Positions 9,430 through 22,045 of a stretch of 64,000 nt of DNA are shown here, one piece after another. Source of the DNA: Topomyia yanbarensis (taxonomy: Eukaryota; Arthropoda; Insecta; Diptera; Culicidae); assembly GCF_030247195.1 (NCBI RefSeq), contig NW_026683321.1, positions 1-64,000 on the forward strand, read 5' to 3'. Position 1 is the first letter of the stretch; each line of letters begins with the position of its first letter. A program made the position numbers and the translations under genes. Under the pieces are notes generated by a model that made no database searches, was not told the DNA's origin, and saw nothing but the letters and a program-made list of their open reading frames with translations.

Positions 9430-11831
9430 GGTACGGTATTTTCAAATCGCTATATCTCAGCAGTCGCTTGACCAATTTAGACAATTTTAGTATCAATGCA
9501 TTTTTTGGACTCTTTAGATTACTTTGAATTTAGATTTGACCACAATTGATCTTTTTACGACAATAAAAGTTGGAGCAAGTACTACAAAAAATTGGAAATT
9601 TCCAATATTTGCGAAGAACTTAAAAATCTAGCGCTATTATTACGTTAAATTCTTTAAATTGATGTAGGCAACCAATTTCTAGTAGATTGTTCATAATTCA
9701 TAATTCTTATGAAAGGAACTACAATATCTTCACAAAATTGTATATAATAGAGAAAATGACAATTTTCGCAAATATTTCAAATTTCATAGCGATGACACGC
9801 ATGTATTATGCTGCCAAAATGTTCGTATATATGTGAGTTACAATTTTCAAGAGCATTGTTCATAGTTTTTAATTCAACGAACTACAATATCTACACAATC
9901 ACGTATTTTACCGAACATTTCTATATTTTTCATTGTAACTTGAAATTTTCACAATGAATATCGCCTTTCATTATATCAAAATTTTCGCATTTATGTGTTA
10001 GACGTGTTTTCAGAACATTATTCATAGTTTCATTTCTTTATTTTCCATTGTAGCTTGAAATTTTCACAAAGAATATCACATTTTGTAATGCTAAAATATT
10101 CTCATGTATTATGTAGACAAGTTTCTAGAACATTGTTTATAGTTTTTAATTCAATGAACTACAATATCTTCATAAAATCACGTATTTTACAGAACATTTC
10201 ATTATTTTGAAGACATTGTAGTTCAAATTAAATTAAATTCAATCAACAATCTTCTACAAACTTGGCTACCATATATATACAAACATTTTGGTGTCGTAGC
10301 AATATTCATTGTAAAAATTTCAAGCTACCCATAAAAAAAAGATCAGTAAAATATGTGATGTTGTGCAAATTGTGTATTTCATTGAATTCAAATATACGGA
10401 CAATGTTCCACAAACTTGTCTATTACATAAATTCGAACATTTAGATATAAGAATATGCGATATTCATTGAATAAATTTCAAGTTACGATGAAAAATAAAA
10501 AAATGTTCTGTGAAATACGTCATTTTGTGAAGACCTTGTAGTTCATTGAATTAACAACTATGAACAATGTTCTGGAAACTGGTCTAACAAAGAAATGCGA
10601 ACATTCCGGTATCATATGCGATATTCATCGTGAAAATTTTAAGTTACAATAGAAAATAAAGAAATGTTCCGTAAAATACGTGATTTTGTGAAGATATTGT
10701 AGTTCATTGAATAAAAACTATGAACAATGTTCCAAAACTTGTCTATTTCATAAATGCAAATATTTTAGCATCATAAAATGCGATATTTATTGTGAAAATT
10801 TCAAGTTACAATGGAAAATAAAGAAAAGTTCTGTAAAATACGTGATTTTGTGAAGATATTGTAGTTCATTGAATTAAAAACTATGAACAATGTTCCAAAA
10901 ACTTGTCTATTTCGCAAATGCAACTATTTTAGCATCATAAAATGCGATATTCATTGTGAAAATTTCAAGTTACAATGGAAAATAAAGATATGTTCCGTAA
11001 AATACGTGATTTTGTGAAGATATTGTTGTTCAATGAATTTAAAACTAAAAACAATGTTCTAGAAACTTGTCTGTTTCGTAAATGAGAATATTTTAGCATC
11101 ATAAAATGCAATATTCATTGCGAAAATTTCAAGCTACAATGGAAAATAAAGAAATGTCCATGGAATACGTGATTTTGTGAAGATATTGTAGTTCAGTGAT
11201 TTTAAAACTATGAATAATGTTCTGAAAACACGTCTAACACATAAATGCGAACATTTTGATATAATGAAATGCGAAAATCATTGTAAAAATTTCAAGTTAC
11301 AATGGAAAATAAAAAAAATGTTCGGTAAAATACGTGATTTTGTGGAGATTTTGTAGTTCATTGAATTAAAAACTATAAACAATGCTCTTGAAAATTGTAA
11401 CTCACATATATACGAATATTTTGACAGTATAATATATGCGTGTCATCGCTATGAAATTTGAAATATTTCCGAAAATTGTCATTTTCTGTATTGTATGCAA
11501 TTTTGTGAAGATATTGTAGTTCCTTTCATAAGAAATTATTAACAATCTACTAGAAATTGCTTGCCTACATCAATCCAAAGAATTTAACGTAATAATATGC
11601 GTAGGTCATCGCGCTAGATTTTAAGTTCTTCACAAATATTGAAAATTTCCAATTTCTTTGTAGTACTTGCTCCGACTTTTTTTGTCGTAGAAAGATCAAT
11701 CTTAGAATTGATCAAATTTAAATTCAAACTATTTCAAAGTAATCTAAAGAGTCCAAAAAATCCATTGATACTAAAATTATCCAAATTGGTCAAGTGACTG
11801 CTGAGATATAGCGATTTGAAAATACCGTACC
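9430..11831. mobile_element. Foldback element with internal repeat array
   Basis: The ends are inverted: GGTACGGTATTTTCAAATCG at 9430 against its reverse complement ending at 11831. Homology continues inward for about 400-500 bases per side (for example CTATATCTCAGCAGTCGCTTG against its complement near 11800). Between them lies an array of ~160-170-base units whose anchor is ACTACAATATCT...AACATTTCT...CATTGTAACTTGAAATTTTC. The units run one way from about 9850 to 10210 and the other way from about 10215 to 11400. No protein frame is present. The element is non-autonomous, of the foldback type; its superfamily is not assignable. Confidence 0.85.
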
Positions 11832-12137
11832 GACTTTTTTGAGGCATGGTGGTGGGAGTGTTAAAAATAGATAGCAGCGCTGCCCTAGCGACTGAATTCC
11901 GAACTAAAATAAAGTACTCAAATAAGAGCGCTAGATGCTATGCTACAACTTTGCCAAAGACACCATAACTCTAAAACAAAAGATAAGGAGTGGGTTACCC
12001 CCTTTAGACGCCAGGTAGCCCCAGAGCTACAATACCGCCTCCTTACCCCCACCGAATTTTGAAAATGCTCGTGAATCGAAATGTAGTAAATGTGATTATC
12101 TTATTTTTTCTAGACTAATAATAATTTTTTGATATTG
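11832..12137. other. Unassigned repeat-like spacer
   Basis: No frame of interest. The segment has the texture of non-coding mosquito repeats but no partner in this window that I can align. Confidence 0.3.
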
Positions 12138-12414
12138 TAACGACATTTAATTAGCAAGGGACTGGAAGGTGTCAAATATTAAGAGTCATAATACTCAAGG
12201 AAGAGCAAGGAGTTGAAGTAAGAAAGGTTAGAAACGCGTGGAATAAGGTCACATGAGCAAGCTTAGAGCTTCCCGGCGACCTAACTCTTTGTCTTTTGCA
12301 ACGCAGGAGTCAGGATATTTTGGCATAAAATGCGAATCACCTGAGTCTGCGGCATGCCCGGACAAGCGTAAAGTCATTTAATGACTTATGCTGTCGGAAC
12401 CGACAAAAAGTTAC
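12138..12414 (+). mobile_element. Truncated MITE with TAACG(R)CATTTAATT terminus, copy 1
   Basis: The segment starts TAACGACATTTAATTAGC and continues AAGGGACTGGAAGG. It aligns through its whole length with the reverse complement of the complete copy at 42103-42457 (shared GAGCAAGCTTAGAG, GCGAATCACCTGAGTCTGCGG and CTGTCGGAA). The opposite terminus is missing, so this copy is truncated. It is non-coding. Confidence 0.85.
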
Positions 12415-13371
12415 ATCACGGAAAACTTCCCCCCTAAGCATTTTTGCGACATTGAAACTCATTGAATGAGCTTAAAAATTTTTCGTCTTTTTGGAAGCGG
12501 GGATGATTTTTCCAAAAAAACACTATTTTCACCTGAAAAAAAATTATAACGTTAATACAAAAATTTTCTCGAAAAAATGGACTCGTTCAAGGACACGGCA
12601 GTTAAATTACGAACAAGCTGAAAAAAAAGTTTTGAGATCGGTTGAAAACTTTTTTTTACGTTTTTGGGAAAACATGATTTCGAGATAATCGCGTTTAGTT
12701 TCCAGTGTAAGCCACGTATCAGTAAGAGAGCAAAATGAAAACGCTATAACTCTGCTTCTACTGCTCCGATCTCTATAAAAATTTGAGATAACATTCTTAA
12801 GAATCTGAACGTAAGGATAGAGGAATAAAAAAATCGATTTTTTTGGCCGACCTCAACATATATAACCCCTTAATAATTAATGTTTTCACAGTAAAAGAAA
12901 AGTTAATGGAATCAAAGATAGATTTTTGGTCTCGGGTGTCAATCACAAAACATTTATTTTGCGTTAAAGTCAACATTTCTTTTCATCTTCAGGACAACTA
13001 TAATTTGTTACAAAGCAATACCAACATTTTTCACAAAGGACAATATTCACCAAATTTACTCACAACGACTACAAACTATTTTCCTTGTCAAGTAGAGCGT
13101 AACATTGGGACAGTGTCCAGTGTCCACAAGCGACTGCTTTATACTAAAAGCACAAACAATATATACGGAAACAGATTTGAACATACATTTGATTTGAAAA
13201 TTTAATTCGCTTTGTAAACTTACAAACAAGCTTCCCGTGTACATTGAAAACAGATTGAACAGCGAAATGTTTCAGATTGGTAGCAGATCGACAGAAAACA
13301 ACATAGATTTCAGTTTGGAATTTAGTGTTACAACCAGTAACAGCATTTTAGCCGCTCTCTATGATTGCCAA
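12415..13371. other. Unassigned sequence left of the palindrome
   Basis: No supported gene. A short module near 12826-12872 (AAAAAAATCGATTTTTTTGG...ACATATATAACCCCTT) also occurs at about 46215-46270 and, diverged, at about 17292-17342. The 13200-13371 part could be the displaced 3' flank of the minus-strand LINE that resumes at 22035, because the palindrome sits exactly between them. Confidence 0.4.
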
Positions 13372-13491
13372 CTGTTTTACATTTCTTATAAAAGAAATGT
13401 ATAGAATTCGCTCAAACTTTCAAGATTCGTTCCGAGGCCCGGAGGGCCGAGTCTTATATACCAATCGACTCAGCTCGACGATTTGGGACAA

Positions 13492-13496
<5 letters not shown>

Positions 13497-13533
<37 letters not shown>

Positions 13534-13552
13534 TGTGTGTGTGTGTGTATGT
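13497..13552 (+). repeat. (GT)n microsatellite, left arm
   Basis: A TG/GT dinucleotide run with one CT interruption. The mirrored (CA)n run at 21873-21915 in the right arm is shorter, so the two arms differ in length here. Confidence 0.95.
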
Positions 13553-14512
13553 AACGGACAAATTCTCATTCGTGTTTCTCAGCAATGGCTGAACCGATCT
13601 TATCCAAACCAATTTTAATTGAAAGAACTAAAAAACAGTATGAACGCTATTAATTTGTTTTTGATTCTGATGTTTAGTTTTTAAGATATGAATGTTTGAA
13701 TGCGTAAAAATGGCGTTTTTTGCAGTTTTTTTTAAATTATCTGCCGGAATTGACAATATAGATTAACAATTAATATGTTTTTAGACAGCTTTAACGAATA
13801 CCTTTCGAACAAGCTATAGATTATTGAAATCGGACTATTATCAAAAGAGATATTTAACATTAAATGCGGACGAAAGATTTTTATCATTTCCCATTGCCAG
13901 AAATATGACCAAAAACATGTAATCTATTATTAACGCCAAAACGGCTTATTTTAGGTCAATAGTATCTTCGGAGAATTTAATGGAAAAAATATGCTCTTTC
14001 TTTTGGTATTTTGCTTTTGCTGATTAATCCCCCTATGAGTGAAATATTTTCACAAATTTTCCTGGAAGTGATTATAACGAAATGATGCCTTCAGCAAATT
14101 TGTAGCTCTTACTTTTGCGAATAACTTTACTGAAGACTTCAAATATCTATTTTGAATACTTTAAAAGTTATGGCTTGTTGTTTGTGGATTACTCTTCGTC
14201 GCCTATTTATTGTTCAATATAGTAATAATCCATTGAAATAAGCCAAACATTATTTCGATAAATCGAATTTTGTATTTCTTTTTTCTATCTACAACCGCTA
14301 GAAATAATCACCGAACACTTCCAAGTTGTCTGGAAGGCACTTGATAACTTATCAGAGCAAAAATGTTCATTTGTGCGAATCTTCTGACTGCAATTTTTCT
14401 AACTTATGACCATCGGATCGATCTGAAAGCTTTCGGAAAATGAAAAGCGAAATAAATAACTCCAAGCAACGGCATAGCCAAGAGAAGGTTTTGGGGTTTA
14501 AAACCGTACAAC

Positions 14513-14543
14513 ACACCACCCCCACCCCCCCCCCCCCCCACCC
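14513..14543. repeat. C-homopolymer tract, left arm
   Basis: A CCACC...CCCACCC tract; its mirror is the G tract at 20888-20911. The two arms differ in run length. Confidence 0.9.
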
Positions 14544-15121
14544 AAATAAAAATAATGGATTGAAGTTGAAAATTTATTGATGCACACTGATTTAATTCAA
14601 TATTACAATAACAATTATCGGATCCGTAGATTGATAACCTGTTGTTGTAAACATCATGAGGGCTTTTGATAAATTGTCGGAATGGGGTCCTGATATGTAA
14701 CTGATCTATTGGTCTTGATTTCACAGTTGTCTAAAAGCATCAATATCAAATTCCTGCCTGAAAACATTCCAATAGAAAATTCCAGAGTTCTGTAATCAAT
14801 CATAATTCTCAGATTTATTTTCAAATTTTCAGCTTTTTTCCTACACAATATTACGAAAGCTTATTAAACAATTTTTCCTAATAAGTATGTGAAAATTATA
14901 AACTATTTGAAATTTTTTAATAGTTTTATTTTTTATTTAACCGTGATTTTTTAATAAATAGTGACCATCGCTTCACAACGTAGTCTATTTTTTATGGCTT
15001 GCGGTGAGCACGATCTCTCGAATTGCTGAACTGAAAATTATGGAATAGAAATTAATTTTTAGTATTCTTTACAGAGCCGCTGGTGCCCTAAGACGATTTC
15101 GCTAGATTTTTAGAGCACTGT

Positions 15122-16315
15122 GCACTAGACTGCCCAGAAAAGTGATGAATTTTTGAAAACTCAATCGGCCCACCCCTGAGTCGATTCCTAGTCCCACCAG
15201 AAGTACTTGTACCAAATTTGAAGCAAATCGGACAAGTCTAACTACCGGACCAACGTGCCTGAAGTTTATATTGGATTTTTCAACAATTTACATGGAGAAA
15301 ACTCACTAGCTCGTATTTTCGCCGCTAGATGGCACTGTATACATCGTATTATCACTGTAAGTGAAAATAAGAAAGATATTTTAATTATCTACAACTTTGT
15401 CGAAGACTGCTAGTAAATCCGGCTATGTTAAAAGAAGTTATTAAGCTTTTAACGAAGTGATGTCTGAGTCAGTTTTGCATGGGGCCTAGCAGTGCATGGT
15501 TGTGTATCAGTACTCGAGTCCCGCGAACTATATATTTTTGTGAAATAATGGTTAGATTTAGCCGAATAGTATGTTTACAAGAATTATAGTAAATAATACG
15601 AGTTATGTTTTGGTTAGAACATTTTAGTTCCACCTGTGACCGCATAGAGGGCGCCACTACTAACTTTTCATAGAAGAGAGATAGAGTATCAAGATGTTCA
15701 GAAGAAATACTGAAAAATGCCTGTTCTATAACTTTGTAGAAGACACCAAATTTCTATCTCTCTCCGTTGAAAAGTTAGTGTTGGCGCCCTCTATGCGGTA
15801 ACAGGTGGAACTAAAATTTTCTAATCAAAGCATGACTCGTATTATTTACTATAATTCTTCTGAACATACCATTGAGCTAAACCTAACGATTATTTCACAA
15901 AAATGTTTAGTTCGTGTGAATCGAGTACTGATACACAACCATGCACTGTTAAGCCCCATGCAAAACTGACTCAGACATCACTTCGTTAAAAGTTTAATAA
16001 CTTCTTTTAACAAAGTCGGATTTACTTGCAGTCTTCGACTAAGTTGTAGACAATTCAATTATCCTTCTTATTTTCACTTACAGTGATAATACGATGCATA
16101 CAGTGCCACCTAGCGGCGAAAATGCGTGCTGGTGGGTTTTCTCCATGTAAATTGTTGAAAATTCCCATACAAACTTCAGGCCCGTTGGTCCGGTAGTTAG
16201 ACTTGTCCGAATTGCTTCAAATTTGGTGCAAGTACTCCTGGTGGGACTAGGAATCGACGCAGAGGTGGGCCGATAGGGGTCATTTTTTCCTGTCACCCTA
16301 CTGTGGACCCAGTGC
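15122..16315. repeat. Inner palindrome (MITE-like) in the left arm
   Basis: A second inverted repeat centred near 15715, with arms of roughly 550-590 bases (about 15-20% diverged by eye). Matching pairs include CCTAGTCCCACCAG with CTGGTGGGACTAGG, CTAACTACCGGACCAACG with its complement, and GCATAGAGGGCGCCA with TGGCGCCCTCTATGC. The ends read GCACTAGACTGCC on the left and, reversed, GCACTGGGTCCACAG on the right. The arms are far more diverged than the outer palindrome, so this hairpin is older. Confidence 0.9.
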
Positions 16316-17289
16316 ATTAACGCAAGTGACGGAAGGTTATCGAAAAGTTTCGTGAAAATGAAAGTTCCAGTAATGATGATGATTTTCCCAAACGGTTCGT
16401 TTTCGTGAGGTTTTTATTTATTCTTTGGCATTAGGATTAGCGATAATAATTCAAATCAAGAATACTACTGGGAAGTCACCTTTAAAAAAAGTCGATGTCG
16501 AAGTAAAATTTGAAACTATGCACGCATGTACTTCAGAGATAGCGTGATATCAGGAGCTGCGATTTCATTTCAACGGTTTTTTTGAGAAAAGGGCAATACT
16601 TACATATGTAAACATAGGGCATTTTTTTTACATGCGAATGAGGGCTTTGAAACGCAACAAATTAACCTAAAAATTTTGATTCTACGATATTGCTTTCTTA
16701 AACTACAGCAAAAAATACAACGGGCGAAACTGTATTTTTGTTTGTTTATTTAAAGTTTCGCCCTCCACGCTCCATGCAAACAAACAGGGCGATACTTTTT
16801 TTGCTAGCAGTTTAGAGGCGAAACTGTTATTTTCGTATTTTTTTTAGGATTATCAAACTGATACCAGCTGTAAATAGTAACAATGATCTCTATTGAAAAA
16901 AACCCGGACGAAATCGGTGGTGTAAAACGGTAGTTATTGTAAAAAAACGTAAGGGCGATACTTCAATGCTGATAAATGGGACCGAAAAAGTAAACAATCG
17001 CCAAAGGGGTGATACTATCATTTTGTCAATTTCAATAGCAAAAACAAATTTTAATTTAATAATTTCAAATACTTTATGAAGTTTTGGGTTTCGATCACTG
17101 AATCATGCAATCTAGGATTTCAAAAAACACAATAGTTCTTAAATAGGAAATAAAACCAAGTCTGGAAATATTCACTGTTGATTTTCTTTGAATGGTATCA
17201 CTGCTAGTATCGCCCTTTTCAAGAAAAAGCGTTGATTTCTTAGTTCTCAGTCGCGTTGGAAATTTGAGTAAAATATAAACTTCAAATCG

Positions 17290-17643
17290 ATTCAAAAAAA
17301 AATTCGTTTTTTTGTTTCAGTACAATATATAACCCCTTTAGGAAAATTCAGTTTTCCTACCACAATATAGATATTTTATTAACAGAGCATTAACAATAAT
17401 TCGTTGGTATGTCTATTTTATGGGCTATTTTTTCGCTTTCCCATTGATTTAGTTTGCGATTTCTAGCACTGATGTTGTCCTATGCTGATTTGAGCGATTC
17501 TCTGAGTCCTGCCACTATCCCATGTATCAAAAACATCGCGAAGCATCAAGTTCTAAATGCTCTCAAACGATATAATATCCGAAGAGTGATAAGAGTTATA
17601 AGAAATGTCTCATCACACTGTTAGGTGGATTAAACACGTTTTT
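17290..17643 (+). repeat. LINE 3'-end-like block at the inner edge of the left arm
   Basis: Homologous to 46215-46578. Shared phrases include CTGATTTGAGCGATTCTCTG, GTTCTAAATG and CTCATCACACTGTTAGGTGG. One frame (about 17480-17625) stays open and reads like a short LINE C-terminus (ADLSDSLSPATIP), ending just before the GTTAGGTGG stop. A TTTGTATTTGTATTTG string follows in the spacer, which could be a LINE tail. The family is inferred only. Confidence 0.55.
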
Positions 17644-17785
17644 GTATTTGTATTTGCATTTGTCAACAGGCAATTCAAAGCCCCAATGATGTCTTAATGC
17701 TAAACTTATGGCTAACAGTCAAATCGTTACAAACTAAATAAAAAAAATACAGTAAAAATAATAACAATACAGTGAAAAAAATATA
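17644..17785. other. Spacer at the centre of the palindrome
   Basis: 142 bases present once. It begins with TGTATTTGTATTTGCATTTG-type repeats and ends in an A-rich run (AATACAGT twice). This asymmetric core separates the two arms and would form the loop of any cruciform. It has no gene. Confidence 0.85.
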
Positions 17786-20700
17786 AAAAACGTGTTTAAT
17801 CCACCTAACAGTGTGATGAGACATTTCTTATAACTCTTATCACTCTTCGGATATTATATCGTTTGAGAGCATTTAGAACTTGATGCTTCGCGATGTTTTT
17901 GATACATGGGATAGTGGCAGGACTCAGAGAATCGCTCAAATCAGCATAGGACAACATCAGTGCTAGAAATCGCAAACTAAATCAATGGGAAAGCGAAAAA
18001 ATAGCCCATAAAATAGACATACCAACGAATTATTGTTAATGCTCTGTTAATAAAATATCTATATTGTGGTAGGAAAACTGAATTTTCCTAAAGGGGTTAT
18101 ATATTGTACTGAAACAAAAAAAAACGAATTTTTTTTTGAATCGATTTGAAGTTTATATTTTACTCAAATTTCCAACGCGACTGAGAACTAAGAAATCAAC
18201 GCTTTTTCTTGAAAAGGGCGATACTAGCAGTGATACCATTCAAAGAAAATCAACAGTGAATATTTCCAGACTTGGTTTTATTTCCTATTTAAGAACTATT
18301 GTGTTTTTTGAAATCCTAGATTGCATGATTCAGTGATCGAAACCCAAAACTTCATAAAGTATTTGAAATTATTAAATTAAAATTTGTTTTTGCTATTGAA
18401 ATTGACAAAATGATAGTATCACCCCTTTGGCGATTGTTTACTTTTTCGGTCCCATCTATCAGCATTGAAGTATCGCCCTTACGTTTTTTTACAATAACTA
18501 CCGTTTTACACCACCGATTTCGTCCGGGTTTTTTTTCAATAGAGATCATTGTTACTATTTACAGCTGGTATCAGTTTGATAATCCTAAAAAAAATACGAA
18601 AATAACAGTTTCGCCTCTAAACTGCTAGCAAAAAAAGTATCGCCCTGTTTGTTTGCATGGAGCGTGGAGGGCGAAACTTTAAATAAACAAACAAAAATAC
18701 AGTTTCGCCCGTTGTATTTTTTGCTGTAGTTTAAGAAAGCAATATCGTAGAATCAAAATTTTTAGGTTAATTTGTTGCGTTTCAAAGCCCTCATTCGCAT
18801 GTAAAAAAATGCCCTATGTTTACATATGTAAGTATTGCCCTTTTCTCAAAAAAACCGTTGAAATGAAATCGCAGCTCCTGATATCACGCTATCTCTGAAG
18901 TACATGCGTGCATAGTTTCAAATTTTACTTCGACATCGACTTTTTTTAAAGGTGACTTCCCAGTAGTATTCTTGATTTGAATTATTATCGCTAATCCTAA
19001 TGCCAAAGAATAAATAAAAACCTCACGAAAACGAACCGTTTGGGAAAATCATCATCATTACTGGAACTTTCATTTTCACGAAACTTTTCGATAACCTTCC
19101 GTCACTTGCGTTAATGCACTGGGTCCACAGTAGGGTGACAGGAAAAAATGACCCCTATCGGCCCACCTCTGCGTCGATTCCTAGTCCCACCAGGAGTACT
19201 TGCACCAAATTTGAAGCAATTCGGACAAGTCTAACTACCGGACCAACGGGCCTGAAGTTTGTATGGGAATTTTCAACAATTTACATGGAGAAAACCCACC
19301 AGCACGCATTTTCGCCGCTAGGTGGCACTGTATGCATCGTATTATCACTGTAAGTGAAAATAAGAAGGATAATTGAATTGTCTACAACTTAGTCGAAGAC
19401 TGCAAGTAAATCCGACTTTGTTAAAAGAAGTTATTAAACTTTTAACGAAGTGATGTCTGAGTCAGTTTTGCATGGGGCTTAACAGTGCATGGTTGTGTAT
19501 CAGTACTCGATTCACACGAACTAAACATTTTTGTGAAATAATCGTTAGGTTTAGCTCAATGGTATGTTCAGAAGAATTATAGTAAATAATACGAGTCATG
19601 CTTTGATTAGAAAATTTTAGTTCCACCTGTTACCGCATAGAGGGCGCCAACACTAACTTTTCAACGGAGAGAGATAGAAATTTGGTGTCTTCTACAAAGT
19701 TATAGAACAGGCATTTTTCAGTATTTCTTCTGAACATCTTGATACTCTATCTCTCTTCTATGAAAAGTTAGTAGTGGCGCCCTCTATGCGGTCACAGGTG
19801 GAACTAAAATGTTCTAACCAAAACATAACTCGTATTATTTACTATAATTCTTGTAAACATACTATTCGGCTAAATCTAACCATTATTTCACAAAAATATA
19901 TAGTTCGCGGGACTCGAGTACTGATACACAACCATGCACTGCTAGGCCCCATGCAAAACTGACTCAGACATCACTTCGTTAAAAGCTTAATAACTTCTTT
20001 TAACATAGCCGGATTTACTAGCAGTCTTCGACAAAGTTGTAGATAATTAAAATATCTTTCTTATTTTCACTTACAGTGATAATACGATGTATACAGTGCC
20101 ATCTAGCGGCGAAAATACGAGCTAGTGAGTTTTCTCCATGTAAATTGTTGAAAAATCCAATATAAACTTCAGGCACGTTGGTCCGGTAGTTAGACTTGTC
20201 CGATTTGCTTCAAATTTGGTACAAGTACTTCTGGTGGGACTAGGAATCGACTCAGGGGTGGGCCGATTGAGTTTTCAAAAATTCATCACTTTTCTGGGCA
20301 GTCTAGTGCACAGTGCTCTAAAAATCTAGCGAAATCGTCTTAGGGCACCAGCGGCTCTGTAAAGAATACTAAAAATTAATTTCTATTCCATAATTTTCAG
20401 TTCAGCAATTCGAGAGATCGTGCTCACCGCAAGCCATAAAAAATAGACTACGTTGTGAAGCGATGGTCACTATTTATTAAAAAATCACGGTTAAATAAAA
20501 AATAAAACTATTAAAAAATTTCAAATAGTTTATAATTTTCACAAACTTATTAGGAAAAATTGTTTAATAAGCTTTCGTAATATTGTGTAGGAAAAAAGCT
20601 GAAAATTTGAAAATAAATCTGAGAATTATGATTGATTACAGAACTCTGGAATTTTCTATTGGAATGTTTTCAGGCAGGAATTTGATATTGATGCTTTTAG

Positions 20701-22034
20701 ACAACTGTGAAATCAAGACCAATAGATCAGTTACATATCAGGACCCCATTCCGACAATTTATCAAAAGCCCTCATGATGTTTACAACAACAGGTTATCAA
20801 TCTACGGATCCGATAATTGTTATTGTAATATTGAATTAAATCAGTGTGCATCAATAAATTTTCAACTTCAATCCAATATTTTTATTTGGGTGGGGGGGGG
20901 GGGGGTGGTGTGTTGTACGGTTTTAAACCCCAAAACCTTCTCTTGGCTATGCCGTTGCTTGGAGTTATTTATTTCGCTTTTCATTTTCCGAAAGCTTTCA
21001 GATCGATCCGATGGTCATAAGTTAGAAAAATTGCAGTCAGAAGATTCGCATAAATGAACATTTTTGCTCTGATAAGTTATCAAGTGCCTTCCAGACAACT
21101 TGGAAGTGTTCGGTGATTATTTCTAGCGGTTGTAGATAGAAAAAAGAAATACAAAATTCGATTTATCGAAATAATGTTTGGCTTATTTCAATGGATTATT
21201 ACTATATTGAACAATAAATAGGCGACGAAGAGTAATCCACAAACAACAAGCCATAACTTTTAAAGTATTCAAAATAGATATTTGAAGTCTTCAGTAAAGT
21301 TATTCGCAAAAGTAAGAGCTACAAATTTGCTGAAGGCATCATTTCGTTATAATCACTTCCAGGAAAATTTGTGAAAATATTTCACTCATAGGGGGATTAA
21401 TCAGCAAAAGCAAAATACCAAAAGAAAGAGCATATTTTCTCCATTAAATTCTCCGAAAATACTATTGACCTAAAATAAGCCGTTTTGGCGTTAATAATAG
21501 ATTACATGTTTTTGGTCATATTTCTGGCAATGGGAAATGATAAAAATCTTTCGTCCGCATTTAATGTTAAATATCTCTTTTGATAATAGTCCGATTTCAA
21601 TAATCTATAGCTTGTTCGAAAGGTATTCGTTAAAGCTGTCTAAAAACATATTAATTGTTAATCTATATTGTCAATTCCGGCAGATAATTTAAAAAAAACT
21701 GCAAAAAACGCCATTTTTACGCATTCAAACATTCATATCTTAAAAATTAAACATCAGAATCAAAAACAAATTAATAGCGTTCATACTGTTTTTTAGTTCT
21801 TTCAATTAAAATTGGTTTGGATAAGATCGGTTCAGCCATTGCTGAGAAACACGAATGAGAATTTGTCCGTTACATACACACACACACACAGACACACACA
21901 CACACACACAGACATTGTCCCAAATCGTCGAGCTGAGTCGATTGGTATATAAGACTCGGCCCTCCGGGCCTCGGAACGAATCTTGAAAGTTTGAGCGAAT
22001 TCTATACATTTCTTTTATAAGAAATGTAAAACAG
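17786..22034 (-). repeat. Right arm of the giant palindrome
   Basis: 4249 bases, the mirror of the left arm, slightly shorter because of the shorter dinucleotide tract and other small indels. The small translated frames found in the left arm recur identically on the opposite strand, as expected for a duplication; they are not genes. Confidence 0.95.
19116..20309. repeat. Inner palindrome in the right arm
   Basis: The mirror copy of the 15122-16315 inverted repeat, in the opposite orientation and nearly identical to it. Because both arms carry it at matching positions, the inner palindrome was present before the outer duplication. Confidence 0.9.
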
Positions 22035-22045
22035 CAATGAAGGAA

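Larger units (their letters stand above)
13372..17643 (+). repeat. Left arm of the giant palindrome
   Basis: 4272 bases. From outside inward it holds: a terminal hairpin (ACATTTCTT/AAGAAATGT); a GAGGGCCGAGTCTTATATACC module and a (GT)n run; AT-rich DNA; a C-run; the inner palindrome 15122-16315; a segment with repeated GGGCGATACT/GGGCGAAACT phrases (about 16590-17220); and at the inner end a block 17290-17643 homologous to 46215-46578. Confidence 0.95.
13372..22034. repeat. Giant 8.66-kb palindrome (inverted duplication)
   Basis: The left arm 13372-17643 and the right arm 17786-22034 are reverse complements around a 142-base spacer. The outer ends are CTGTTTTACATTTCTTATAA on the left and its complement on the right. 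Differences are few: a (GT)n length change, a C/G-run length change, and scattered substitutions (for example near 13679, 13971, 14887 and 16976). By eye this suggests over 99% identity. No long protein frame occurs in either arm. The flanks share a possible 3-base CAA duplication (13369-13371 and 22035-22037). It could be a composite foldback transposon, a recent segmental inverted duplication, or an assembly artefact. Confidence 0.95.

Noticed and set aside
12491..13244. Frames near 12.5-13.2 kb
   Set aside because: Lysine/asparagine-rich translations of AT-rich DNA with no motif.
15469..15657. Frame within the inner palindrome considered as a gene
   Set aside because: It recurs as mirrored sequence on both sides of the hairpin and has no domain.
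18136..19962. Small frames in the right palindrome arm identical to frames in the left arm
   Set aside because: They are identical because the arms are mirror copies; no start context, domain or selection signal supports a protein.
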